Source of the DNA: Alphaproteobacteria bacterium
GTDB taxonomy: Bacteria > Pseudomonadota > Alphaproteobacteria > Micropepsales > Micropepsaceae
Length of the DNA stretch: 64,000 bases
Assembly (NCBI GenBank): GCA_025350465.1
Contig: JANXXU010000028.1
Coordinates: forward strand, 1 to 64,000
Direction of reading: 5' to 3'
Under the pieces are notes generated by a model. The model saw only the letters and a program-made list of their open reading frames with translations, searched no databases and was not told where the DNA came from. Shown piece by piece: positions 7,600-15,350 of this stretch; the first letter of the stretch is position 1; every line of letters starts with the position of its first letter. The translations under genes and the position numbers were made by a program.

Positions 7600-9312
7600 T
7601 TAGTGCGTCGCGAAGTTTCTCAACTCGGCCGTGAGGGTCTGCATCAGCGCCGGCCAATCGCCGAAGGCTTGCGGCGTCAGCACGCGCGTCTTGGCGTACC
7701 AAGGGTAGGTTTCTGTGCCGAGTTGGGGCCAGACGCGGCCGGCGGTGAGGAACCAAGTCTCGGTGCCGGTGCCGGCGGCTAGCGCGGCTGCTGCCGTCGG
7801 CGCGGCGACGACGAGATCGAGCGCGGCGCAAAGCGCTGCGTTGTCGTCGAGGTTGTTCTTTAGATCGAGATCTTCGAAGTTCGTGATGGTGGCACCCATC
7901 TTGTCTCGGGCAAAGGCGAGGTCGGCGGCGCAGTCGCCGTATTGGAGATTGATGATCTTAACGCCGGGCAAGGTCAGGGGATCTTGCCACACTTCAAGCG
8001 GGCTGAAGAATTTTCGGCGCTGCGTTGTCAGCAACATAGAGCGCCAGCAGATTCCGACGTAGGGGCCAGGCCCCAATGCCGAGAGCCGCGCGCGCCAAAA
8101 ATCGATACGAGCGGGGTCTGGCTTGAGGAACGCTTGCCGAGGAAACTCTTCGATGCGCTTGCGTATCTGGGGAAGAGGCTGGCCTAGGGGCGCGTAATAG
8201 TCGGGCTTGAATTCGCCCTTCGCCCAGGGCGCGATGCGAATGTTTTTTGCGTTGTGTTTGATGTGCGCCTCGAGGCCGAATTTCACTCCTGGGAATGATC
8301 GCTGAAGCAGCGGAACCAAGCGATAGTCGCTTGCGACCATCAAGCGTCCCGCGGACCCCACTTTCTCAAGCATGTCGGGAATCATGCCGGCGAACATGAT
8401 TTCGTCGCCCAAACCTTGCTCGCCGATCAGCAGAAGAGTCTTGCCGGTCAGGTCTTCTCCCTCCCAGCGTTCCGCGTGAGCGGCAAAGAGATGCGACTGC
8501 CCGAAGCGCGGATTGTGGCGTTGCTCGTACTCGAGCCACCCTTCTTCCAGCTGGCCGAGCGCGACTTTGCAAAGCCCACGGGCGTGGACCATCTCGATGC
8601 GGTCGGCTTCATTGGTGCAAAGTTCAAGTGCGCGATCGTAACAGCGTAGCGCCTCGTCGAGGGGGCCGGTGTGATTGATCGTGTAGGCGAGATTATGCCA
8701 GGCGCGCGCCGATTTCGGGTCGAGCCTGAGCGCCTCGCGATAGAAGGTTTGAGCCGTCTCGAATTCGCTCAACTCGCCCGTTACCGTGCCGAGCATGATC
8801 CAGAGTTCGGACGATCCCGGTATGCGGTAGATTGCATTGCGCAACACTTCTATGGCGCCGTCTGTGTCACCCTTGTCGCGCAGGCAACCGCCGAGGTTGT
8901 TGTAGCCTTTCGGGCAATCGGGGCGCAGCTCGATATACGCGCGAAATGCTTTTTCGGCACCGTCGTATAGGTGCAGCTCGGTCGCGGCCGTTCCGATGTT
9001 GAGATAAAGATCGGCGTCAGTCGGATCCAGCGCCAATGCGCGCTCGTACATCTCGAAGGCTTTGTGACGCTCGCCCAAATTGTCGAGCGAGAGGGCAAGC
9101 AGATGAAAAGCCGAAGACGATTTCGCATCGGCCTCGGCCGCTTCGGCGGCCGAGAGAGCCGCAGCTTTGAAGTCGCCGCGTTTGAAGGCAGGGACAGCCT
9201 TGCGCAATGCGGCCGCCGCACGCGGATTTCCCAACCGTTTGGCCGCCTCAACTTTGGCGATCTGCTCTAGGAGATGTTCCTTGACGTTTTGCGGGCGGGC
9301 GAGAGACATCAT
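7600..9312 (-). CDS. TPR protein with GT-B-like C-terminal domain, FlmG-like candidate flagellin glycosyltransferase
   Basis: This 570-aa protein has about six tetratricopeptide repeats over residues 30-270, for example the segments ending ALALDPTDADLY and ALRLDPKSARAW. They are followed by a domain opening TGKTLLLIGEQGLGDEIMFA, typical of GT9-like glycosyltransferase modules fused to TPRs. The architecture and the position next to flbT, flaF, two flagellins and pseudaminic-acid genes match Caulobacter FlmG. In FlmG the TPRs bind flagellin and the C-terminal domain transfers the sugar. The function is inferred from architecture and context. Divergent from flbT. The next Met, one codon in, is an equally possible start. 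Confidence 0.75.
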   Translation of the reverse strand: MMSLARPQNVKEHLLEQIAKVEAAKRLGNPRAAAALRKAVPAFKRGDFKAAALSAAEAAEADAKSSSAFHLLALSLDNLGERHKAFEMYERALALDPTDADLYLNIGTAATELHLYDGAEKAFRAYIELRPDCPKGYNNLGGCLRDKGDTDGAIEVLRNAIYRIPGSSELWIMLGTVTGELSEFETAQTFYREALRLDPKSARAWHNLAYTINHTGPLDEALRCYDRALELCTNEADRIEMVHARGLCKVALGQLEEGWLEYEQRHNPRFGQSHLFAAHAERWEGEDLTGKTLLLIGEQGLGDEIMFAGMIPDMLEKVGSAGRLMVASDYRLVPLLQRSFPGVKFGLEAHIKHNAKNIRIAPWAKGEFKPDYYAPLGQPLPQIRKRIEEFPRQAFLKPDPARIDFWRARLSALGPGPYVGICWRSMLLTTQRRKFFSPLEVWQDPLTLPGVKIINLQYGDCAADLAFARDKMGATITNFEDLDLKNNLDDNAALCAALDLVVAAPTAAAALAAGTGTETWFLTAGRVWPQLGTETYPWYAKTRVLTPQAFGDWPALMQTLTAELRNFATH

Positions 9313-9392
9313 TGCTCCGGAGACGGATCATCGGTAGGCAGACGATATCTTTGCGGCCGTTAATGCAGCGCTAAGCTTGTTATTTTGTGAGA

Positions 9393-9427
9393 GCATTTGC
9401 TCAAATGCGAGGAAATTCAGGATTTCC
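9393..9427. promoter_or_regulatory. Two adjacent inverted repeats in the flbT upstream region
   Basis: GCATTTG-CT-CAAATGC (9393-9408) is followed at once by GGAAAT-N5-ATTTCC (9411-9427). Both lie between the divergent TPR glycosyltransferase gene and flbT (start 9482). They could be operators for either gene or leader hairpins. No T-run follows, so neither looks like a terminator. Confidence 0.35.
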
Positions 9428-9481
9428 TTAAGGCATCGCCGGTTAGATTGCACATTCGATACCAGGATCGAGAGGCGCGCG

Positions 9482-9907
9482 ATGCCGCTCAAGCTTACTC
9501 TAAAGCCACGCGAAAGATTCGTGCTCAACGGCGCAGTGTTAGTAAATGGTGAACGTCGGGCGAACATCGTCGTGGAGAACAACGCGTCGATATTGCGCGA
9601 AAAGGACATCATGCAGCCGGAAGAGGCAAGAACGCCGGCCAAACGCGTCTATTTTCCGATCATGATGATGTACATCGACGCCGACGAGTCGGAGACATAT
9701 CACGAAGAATTTGTCGCGCGCATGAGCGAGTTCATGAGTGCGGTCACCAACCGAGAGGCGCTGACATTGTGCGTCGATCTCTCGCGCGATGTGTTGATGG
9801 GCGAGTACTATCGAGCCTTGACGAAGTGCCGGAAACTGTTCGATTTCGAAGACCTGAGGTTGAAATATGTCCCTTCAAGCATACGAGAAGACGCAGCTTC
9901 AGTCTGA
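9482..9907 (+). CDS. flbT: FlbT, flagellin mRNA/translation regulator
   Basis: This 141-aa protein begins MPLKLTLKPRERFVLNGAV and contains the ENNASILREKDIM block, both diagnostic of FlbT. In alphaproteobacteria FlbT acts after transcription on flagellin mRNA, limiting flagellin synthesis until the hook is complete, and FlaF is its counterpart. The frame is open further upstream to 9377, but ATG 9482 gives the family N-terminus and has GAGAGG upstream. The 3' end overlaps flaF by 41 nt. Confidence 0.95.
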   Translation: MPLKLTLKPRERFVLNGAVLVNGERRANIVVENNASILREKDIMQPEEARTPAKRVYFPIMMMYIDADESETYHEEFVARMSEFMSAVTNREALTLCVDLSRDVLMGEYYRALTKCRKLFDFEDLRLKYVPSSIREDAASV

Positions 9908-10226
9908 ATCGCCGCGCGACACCGAGTATCGCCTCTTCGGTCAGGTGACGCACGCTTTGATCGAAGCGGACAAAGCGAACCACGCGGACCTTCAGCAGAT
10001 GATCAAAGCGCTGAGTTGGAACCGGCGGCTGTGGTCGACGCTCGCAGTCGATTGTTCGACCGACGCCAATCAACTGCCGGCAAGCACACGCGCGCAAATT
10101 ATTTCGCTCTCATTATGGGTGTCGCGCTTTTCAAGCGAAGTGATGCGGTCACGCGCGTCGCTTCAGCCTTTGATCGAGGTCAACCGCGCCATCATGCAGG
10201 GACTGTCGCAACGTCCGGCAGCCTGA
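9867..10226 (+). CDS. flaF: FlaF, flagellin synthesis regulator
   Basis: This 119-aa protein begins MSLQAYEKTQLQSESPRDTEY, with the conserved NRRLWSTLAVDC and LWVSRFSSEV motifs of FlaF. FlaF is a flagellin chaperone and regulator that works with FlbT and is needed for flagellin production and secretion in alphaproteobacteria. It starts inside flbT (41-nt overlap in another frame), implying translational coupling. A GCCCGG-N9-CCGGGC hairpin (10246-10266) follows the gene but lacks a T-run. Confidence 0.95.
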   Translation: MSLQAYEKTQLQSESPRDTEYRLFGQVTHALIEADKANHADLQQMIKALSWNRRLWSTLAVDCSTDANQLPASTRAQIISLSLWVSRFSSEVMRSRASLQPLIEVNRAIMQGLSQRPAA

Positions 10227-10229
10227 CGT

Positions 10230-10244
10230 CGGCAAACGATGCCG
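10230..10244. promoter_or_regulatory. CGGCA-N5-TGCCG palindrome, candidate enhancer-binding (FlbD/ftr-like) site
   Basis: CGGCA (10230-10234), 5 nt, TGCCG (10240-10244). It lies about 100 bp upstream of the sigma54-type promoter of the first flagellin gene, the usual distance for an NtrC-family activator. The same motif with the same spacing recurs between fliO and flgB (30103-30117). Assignment to FlbD is inference. Confidence 0.5.
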
Positions 10245-10339
10245 CGCCCGGCCCGCGGTGCCGGGCAGAATCTTCTCCCGCTCTCACCTACGTCTCTGGA
10301 TTAGGCCTGTTTTTCCGCAGATTACCGCCTTTTTTCGCC

Positions 10340-10356
10340 TTGGCACACACGTTGCG
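10340..10356 (+). promoter_or_regulatory. Sigma54 (-24/-12) promoter of first flagellin gene
   Basis: TGGCAC at 10341-10346, 5 nt, then TTGC at 10352-10355. Element sequence and spacing match the sigma54 consensus TGGCACG-N4-TTGC closely. It lies 80 nt ahead of the flagellin ATG. Late flagellar genes of this class are commonly RpoN-dependent. Confidence 0.85.
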
Positions 10357-10435
10357 TTCTTCCTCCTGACGCCCACAGAGCTTTGAGCACAATGCTCTTC
10401 AGGGGACCGTTCCAGAACGGAGGGAGAGAACGCTC

Positions 10436-11260
10436 ATGCTTACTGTAAATACCAACTACGGCGCGATGATCGCGCTGCAGAATCTGAACGTGACGCAAGG
10501 TCAGCTCACGCAGACCGAGGGCCGGATCAGCACGGGCCTCAACGTGGGCGGCCCGAAGGACAATGGCGCCGTGTGGGCGGTCGCGCAAGGGATGCGCGCG
10601 GACGTCATGTCGCTTTCCGCGGTGACCTCCAGTCTCAACAACGCCACTAGCGCGACCGACGTTGCGGTGTCGGCCGGTCAGGCGATCTCGGATCTCTTGA
10701 CGCAGATGAAGGCAAAGGCGCTGGCTGCTTCGGACGGCTCGCTCAGCCAAAATTCGCGCGAGGCCTATAACGCCGACTTTGTGGCGCTGCGCGATCAGAT
10801 CACGAACATCGTGAACAACGCGAGCTTCAACGGCATCAACCTGATCAACGGCTCGACAGCGAAGCTGGACGCGCTGGCGAACGCGGCAGGCACCGCCTTC
10901 ATCACGGTGACGGCGCGCGACTTGGCGCTTGGCGGCGGCACTGTTTCCATTAATGCCACGGACACGATCTCGATCGCAGCCAACGCGAGCGCAATGATCA
11001 CGACCGTCGACACCTCGATCAACGCAGTGAACTTGGCATTGGCCGAGCTCGGCACGGATTCCAAGAAAGTCGGCGTGCAGCTGACCTTCGTGTCTAACCT
11101 TTCCGATTCGTTGACGCAGGGCATCGGAAATTTGGTGAACGCCGACATGGCAAAGGAGAGTGCCAATCTAACTGCCTTGCAGACGAAGCAGCAGCTTGGC
11201 ATTCAGGCTTTGTCGATCGCCAACCAGGCGCCGGCTGCAATTCTGTCACTCTTCCGATAA
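10436..11260 (+). CDS. Flagellin (copy 1)
   Basis: This 274-aa protein begins MLTVNTNYGAMIALQNLNVT and ends in SIANQAPAAILSLFR. These are the conserved D0/D1 helices of flagellin N- and C-termini, with a short central region (about 150-200) in place of large D2/D3 domains. It is the filament subunit exported by the flagellar apparatus. The start follows a GGAGGGAGAG ribosome site. A second copy of identical length lies downstream (11606). Sigma54 promoter at 10340 and terminator at 11314. Ser/Thr residues in the central part (GGGTVSINATDTISIA) are possible glycosylation sites by analogy. Confidence 0.96.
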   Translation: MLTVNTNYGAMIALQNLNVTQGQLTQTEGRISTGLNVGGPKDNGAVWAVAQGMRADVMSLSAVTSSLNNATSATDVAVSAGQAISDLLTQMKAKALAASDGSLSQNSREAYNADFVALRDQITNIVNNASFNGINLINGSTAKLDALANAAGTAFITVTARDLALGGGTVSINATDTISIAANASAMITTVDTSINAVNLALAELGTDSKKVGVQLTFVSNLSDSLTQGIGNLVNADMAKESANLTALQTKQQLGIQALSIANQAPAAILSLFR

Positions 11261-11313
11261 CCGTCGGCAGGCGAAAGCGGTCCCACGACCTTTACACTTT
11301 CGCAACTACCTTG

Positions 11314-11342
11314 AGGCGGCTCCGCGTGGGCCGCCTTTTTTC
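11314..11342 (+). terminator. Rho-independent terminator of flagellin copy 1
   Basis: AGGCGGC (11314-11320), a 9-nt loop and GCCGCCT (11330-11336), then a run of T. It begins 53 nt after the flagellin stop codon. Confidence 0.85.
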
Positions 11343-11359
11343 TTGCCGACCAGGCAAGA

Positions 11360-11462
11360 ATTGCCGTCACTAGCGGCAATTTGCCGGGCAATCTTTGCCG
11401 CGGCGCTTCTCATTTCCGACATTATCGTCCGGTCGGCAGAAGCAGCCGGGGCAATTTTGCCG
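11360..11462. promoter_or_regulatory. Cluster of CGGCA/TGCCG palindromes upstream of flagellin copy 2
   Basis: Within about 100 bp there is TTGCCG-N7-CGGCAA (11361-11379), CGGCA-N3-TGCCG (11374-11386), GGCA-N5-TGCC (11387-11399) and GGCAATTTTGCC (11450-11461). The half-site is the one found as CGGCA-N5-TGCCG ahead of flagellin copy 1 and flgB. The array sits 60-160 bp before the sigma54-like site at 11518, where enhancer-bound activators act. The rest of the 345-nt gap between the two flagellins holds only the copy 1 terminator and this promoter region. Confidence 0.5.
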
Positions 11463-11517
11463 GTATCCAAGCCATAGCGATGGTTACGCAACATTCAACG
11501 GAATAAGCGGGTTTGTC

Positions 11518-11532
11518 GGGTACGCCCCTTGC
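11518..11532 (+). promoter_or_regulatory. Sigma54-like promoter of second flagellin gene
   Basis: GGGTACG-CCCC-TTGC (11518-11532) matches TGGCACG-N4-TTGC with two mismatches in the -24 element, a perfect -12 element and correct spacing. It lies 74 nt before the ATG at 11606, almost the same distance as in copy 1. It is weaker than the copy 1 promoter by consensus. Confidence 0.6.
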
Positions 11533-11605
11533 GAATGAGGCTCCGGGTGCAGCACGCGCTCATGGCGAGAAAAACGCCAGACCGACAACCAGAATGGAGA
11601 ATCAT

Positions 11606-12430
11606 ATGCTTTCCGTGAATACCAACTACGGCGCGATGGTTGCGCTGCAGAACTTGAATTCGACCCAAGCGATGCTCGCGCAGACCGACAATCGGATCAG
11701 CACGGGTTTGGCGGTTTCGGGTCCGAAGGATAACGGCGCCGTTTGGGCTGTTGCTCAGAACATGCGTGCGGATGTTGCTTCACTGGCGTCGGTCACCACC
11801 AGCCTTAACAACGCCACCAGCGCAGCCGACGTCGCCGTGTCCGCCGGACAGGCGATTTCAGACCTGTTGACGCAAATGAAGGCGAAAGCGTTGGCCGCTT
11901 CCGACAGTTCGCTCGACGCGAATTCGCGCGCTGCTTACAACGCCGACTTCGTCGCTCTGCGCGATCAGATTTCATCGATCGTGAGCAACGCGAGCTTCAA
12001 CGGCGTGAACCTGATCGACGGTTCGACCCTCAAAGTCGAAGCGCTTGCGAATGCCAAGGGCGACGCCTTCATCACGGTGACGGCGCGCGACTTGTCGCTC
12101 GGCAGCGCCAATGTGACGGTTGCGGCCACGAGTACCGTTTCGACCGCGGCGAAAGCGAGCTCGATGATCTCGACTGTCGAGACCTCGATCAACGCGCTCA
12201 ACTTGGCTCTTGCTCAGCTCGGCACCGACTCCAAGAAGCTCGGCATCCAACAGACGTTCGTGTCGAACCTGTCGGACTCCTTGACGCAAGGTATCGGCAA
12301 TCTGGTCAACGCCGACATGGCCAAAGAAAGTGCCAATTTGACGGCTCTGCAGACGAAGCAGCAGCTTGGCATTCAGGCGTTGTCGATCGCCAATCAGGCG
12401 CCGGCAGCGATCTTGGCGCTCTTTCGGTAA
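11606..12430 (+). CDS. Flagellin (copy 2)
   Basis: This 274-aa paralogue of copy 1 is of exactly the same length. It begins MLSVNTNYGAMVALQNLNST and ends SIANQAPAAILALFR. The two proteins differ mainly in the central 130-200 region and at scattered conservative positions. The ATG at 11606 is preceded by GGAGA. The open frame extends 31 codons upstream, but that part does not resemble flagellin. It is a filament subunit, probably made from its own sigma54-type promoter (11518). The tandem arrangement points to recent duplication or gene conversion. Confidence 0.96.
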   Translation: MLSVNTNYGAMVALQNLNSTQAMLAQTDNRISTGLAVSGPKDNGAVWAVAQNMRADVASLASVTTSLNNATSAADVAVSAGQAISDLLTQMKAKALAASDSSLDANSRAAYNADFVALRDQISSIVSNASFNGVNLIDGSTLKVEALANAKGDAFITVTARDLSLGSANVTVAATSTVSTAAKASSMISTVETSINALNLALAQLGTDSKKLGIQQTFVSNLSDSLTQGIGNLVNADMAKESANLTALQTKQQLGIQALSIANQAPAAILALFR

Positions 12431-12454
12431 TAGCCGGTAGGGACGAGTGAAGGT

Positions 12455-12479
12455 GGGGCCGCTGCGTAATAGCGGCCCC
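12455..12479 (+). terminator. Strong hairpin after flagellin copy 2
   Basis: GGGGCCGCT (12455-12463), a 7-nt loop and AGCGGCCCC (12471-12479) form a perfect 9-bp stem 24 nt after the stop codon. A clear T-run is missing, so this may stabilise the 3' end or terminate imperfectly. Confidence 0.55.
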
Positions 12480-12588
12480 GCACTTCAATTTCATTTCAAC
12501 CGGCGTCGCGAACAGGAACGACGGCGAGCTCGTGAGCAAACGGGCGATGGACTAGGGAGGTCCGGCGAGAAGGTCGGATACTCGGACG

Positions 12589-12942
12589 ATGAATGACTCG
12601 ATCCAGTTGCCTCCAATTTCGCCGGTAGGGCCGCGGCCAACCGCAAAGCGTATCAACGCGACGGCTTCCGCTTCAGTTTCCGCTGTACCGGCAAGCGATT
12701 CGAAACCCAGTCACGCACACGTCGAGACGGCGCAGCCGGTCGAGCCGATTGTCGCGATCGAACCTAGCACCCAGCTGATGATCACGCGCGACGAGGCCGC
12801 GAACACGTTCGTGTATCGTTCGATCGACCGGAAATCCGGCGAGGTCGTTTGGCAGTACCCGGTCGAACAGGTCTTGCGCATGGCGCATCGTCTGCGCGAG
12901 CTCGAAGGTATAGACCAGCATAAAATCGACGCCAAAATTTAG
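12589..12942 (+). CDS. flaG: FlaG-family flagellar protein
   Basis: This 117-aa protein has a disordered N-terminal half rich in Pro, Ser and Ala. The C-terminal half contains FVYRSIDRKSGEVVWQYP and EQVLRMAHRLREL, the signature of FlaG-like proteins found beside flagellins. FlaG influences filament length in other bacteria, but its mechanism is not settled. The position directly after two flagellin genes supports the call. Its stop overlaps the stop of convergent pseC by 4 nt (12939-12942). Confidence 0.75.
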   Translation: MNDSIQLPPISPVGPRPTAKRINATASASVSAVPASDSKPSHAHVETAQPVEPIVAIEPSTQLMITRDEAANTFVYRSIDRKSGEVVWQYPVEQVLRMAHRLRELEGIDQHKIDAKI

Positions 12943-14156
12943 CGTTTGATCGCGCGCTTCAGCGCGCAGACGACGCGGGTGACGTCATCCGTGCTCATCG
13001 CCGGATAAAGCGGCAAGCTCAGGCAGCGGCGATAATATTCGTCCGCACCGGGCAAACGGAGTTTCGGGTTCGCGGCCTGGTAGTATGGTTGGCGATAAAC
13101 CGGAAAATAATGCACCTGCGTGCCGATACCTTGCGCGGCCAACCGCCGCATCAGCGCCGCGCGCTCGATGCCAAGGGCGGCGAAATCGATCAGGGCGACA
13201 TAGAGATGCCACGCGGGCATGACGGCGGGTGTGCGCTTCAGCGGCGCAATATGGGGCGCCAATTGATGCAACATTGCGTCATACGTGGCGGCGAGCACAC
13301 GCCGGCGCGTTACGAAACGATTGAGCTTTGCAAGCTGACTTAGGCCGAGTGCGCAAAGAATATCCGGCACCCGATAATTCAACCCGGGAGCGTCCATCTC
13401 GTAGTACCAAGGATTGGCTTGGCCGGACGCATCGATTGCGTCTTCGGTCTGCGCGAAATCATCGAGGTGACGCGACATGCCGTGATTGCGATCGCGCGCG
13501 ATGAATTTGGCGAGCTTGGTATCGTTTGTAGTGACCGCGCCGCCTTCGCCCATCGCGATCGTCTTCACCGGATGGAAGGAAAAGCACGTCAGGTCGGCAA
13601 AGCGGTTGTCGCCGACGCGATGCAGGGCGTTCTCGACGCTGTATGTCGTGCCGAGCGCGTGGCAAGCGTCGTCGACGATGCGAAGGCTCCGCTTCCGGGC
13701 GAGGTGATGAATTCCGGCGACGTCGCCGCATTGACCGGCCAAGTGGACGTTGATGACGGCGTTGGCCTTGCCGCCCGGACATCGACTGAGTGCTTCAGAG
13801 AGATGCTCAGGCCGCATTAGCCCTGTGTCGGGATCAACGTCGGCGAATACGACGTCGCCCCCGTGCAGGCGAACAGCGTTCGCCGTCGCAAGGAATGTTA
13901 TCGCCGGTACGATGGTGGTTGTGCCAGGGCCGAGATCGAGCGCGCGCGCCGCAAGGTGCAGAGCGGCGGTGCCGTTGGAGCAAGCGACCGCGTGTGCCGC
14001 GCCAGTGACTTCGGCGAGTGCTCCTTCGAATTCGCCGACGCGCGGGCCGGTCGTCAAATAGTCGCTTTGCAGTGCTGCGACGACGGCGGCGATGTCGTCA
14101 TCCTCGATGACTTGACGCCCGTAAGGCAGATATGGCGGTTTGACGCCGGCGTTCAT
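12939..14156 (-). CDS. pseC: PseC-type UDP-4-amino-sugar aminotransferase (PLP)
   Basis: This 405-aa protein belongs to the DegT/DnrJ/EryC1 aminotransferases, with the PLP lysine in CFSFHPVKTIAMGEGG (Lys198) and the NGTAALHLA cofactor loop. PseC aminates the 4-keto sugar made by PseB, producing UDP-4-amino-4,6-dideoxy-N-acetyl-altrosamine in the pseudaminic acid pathway. Its start (14156) overlaps the pseB stop by 4 nt (ATGA), so the two are coupled. Length matches PseC (about 385-405 aa). It is the last gene of a long minus-strand run of sugar genes that begins at 25806. Confidence 0.9.
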   Translation of the reverse strand: MNAGVKPPYLPYGRQVIEDDDIAAVVAALQSDYLTTGPRVGEFEGALAEVTGAAHAVACSNGTAALHLAARALDLGPGTTTIVPAITFLATANAVRLHGGDVVFADVDPDTGLMRPEHLSEALSRCPGGKANAVINVHLAGQCGDVAGIHHLARKRSLRIVDDACHALGTTYSVENALHRVGDNRFADLTCFSFHPVKTIAMGEGGAVTTNDTKLAKFIARDRNHGMSRHLDDFAQTEDAIDASGQANPWYYEMDAPGLNYRVPDILCALGLSQLAKLNRFVTRRRVLAATYDAMLHQLAPHIAPLKRTPAVMPAWHLYVALIDFAALGIERAALMRRLAAQGIGTQVHYFPVYRQPYYQAANPKLRLPGADEYYRRCLSLPLYPAMSTDDVTRVVCALKRAIKR

Positions 14157-15259
14157 GCGAAGGTTTCGGCGAGCATTGTCTGTAGGGCGCGCGCATCGAG
14201 ACGTTCGGGGTTGGCGTCGCTCGAATAGGCAAAGCCCTCCTTGACAGGCTTCGCCGAGCCATTCGCCAAGTATTGTTCACGTTGAACGGGGAAAAAGCTC
14301 GGCAGAATGACGTAGCGATCCTCGAGTTCGAGGGTTTGGCGGGCGTCGTCGGCCGGAATCATGATTTCGTGCAGTTTTTCACCGGGGCGGATGCCGATGG
14401 TTTCTTGGCGCATTTGCGGCGCCATCGATCGTGCCAGCTCGGTGGTGCTCATCGACGGAATCTTGGGAACAAAGATCTCGCCGCCTTGCATCAACTGCAT
14501 CGAGGAGAGCACCAGGTTCACGCCTTGCGTCAGCGTGATCCAAAAGCGCGTCATCCGCGGGTCGGTGATGGGCAAAGCGTCGGCATGCTCGGCGATAAGC
14601 TTTTGGAAAAACGGCATGACACTGCCGCGCGAGCCGACGACGTTGCCATAGCGAACGACACCAAAACGGCAGCCGTCGGCGCCTGATAGATTATTGGCGG
14701 CGACAAAGATCTTATCGGCCGCAAGTTTCGACGCGCCGTAGAGATTGACCGGGTTCGCCGCTTTGTCGGTGGAGAGCGCGATGACGCGCTTGATGCCGCG
14801 CGCAATGGCGGCCTGCACGACGTTTTCGGCCCCGATAACGTTCGTTGCGATGCATTCGAAGGGATTGTATTCGGCGATGGGAACTTGCTTCATCGCTGCG
14901 GCATGCACGACGAAGTCGACGTCGCGCATTGCCATCTCGAGCCGGTCGCGGTTGCGGACGTCGCCGATGAAGTAGCGCATGAACGGAAGCTTCTCTTGCG
15001 GGAAGGTTTGCGCCATCTCGTATTGCTTGAGTTCGTCGCGCGAGAAGATGATCAAGCGCTTGGGCTTGTAGCGGGCGATGACGGTCTTGACGAAATGCTT
15101 TCCGAACGAACCGGTGCCACCGGTGACGAGCACCGTGCGATCGTTCAAATCGATCGCAGGATGAAGGAAGTCGCGCGCCTTTTGAAACGTGCCGTAGGCG
15201 GCAGGCAGCGCTTCGTCATCGTCGGTCGCAAATGGTTGCGGGGCGAGGGCAGGGGTCAT
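14153..15259 (-). CDS. pseB: PseB-type UDP-GlcNAc 4,6-dehydratase (5-inverting)
   Basis: This 368-aa protein is an extended SDR with an NAD-binding TGGTGSFG motif (46-53), a STDKA active-site segment (163-167) and YGASK (174-178). These are typical of inverting dehydratases of the PseB/FlaA1 type. It converts UDP-GlcNAc to the UDP-4-keto-6-deoxy-altrose form, the first step to pseudaminic acid. About 35 extra N-terminal residues precede the usual start of the fold. The start chosen at 15259 has AGGATTCC upstream. An ATG at 15304 would add 15 residues without support. Confidence 0.92.
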   Translation of the reverse strand: MTPALAPQPFATDDDEALPAAYGTFQKARDFLHPAIDLNDRTVLVTGGTGSFGKHFVKTVIARYKPKRLIIFSRDELKQYEMAQTFPQEKLPFMRYFIGDVRNRDRLEMAMRDVDFVVHAAAMKQVPIAEYNPFECIATNVIGAENVVQAAIARGIKRVIALSTDKAANPVNLYGASKLAADKIFVAANNLSGADGCRFGVVRYGNVVGSRGSVMPFFQKLIAEHADALPITDPRMTRFWITLTQGVNLVLSSMQLMQGGEIFVPKIPSMSTTELARSMAPQMRQETIGIRPGEKLHEIMIPADDARQTLELEDRYVILPSFFPVQREQYLANGSAKPVKEGFAYSSDANPERLDARALQTMLAETFA

Positions 15260-15350
15260 TGGAATCCTGGATCGGAGGTACCTGGAATTAAGGTTACCGG
15301 CCAACCGCTAACAATCCGTGCAACTCAGTCCGTATACGGACGAGTCATTT

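Noticed and set aside
10246-10266. Terminator after flaF
   Set aside because: The GCCCGG/CCGGGC hairpin lacks a T-run, so it is noted only as a hairpin in the flaF entry.
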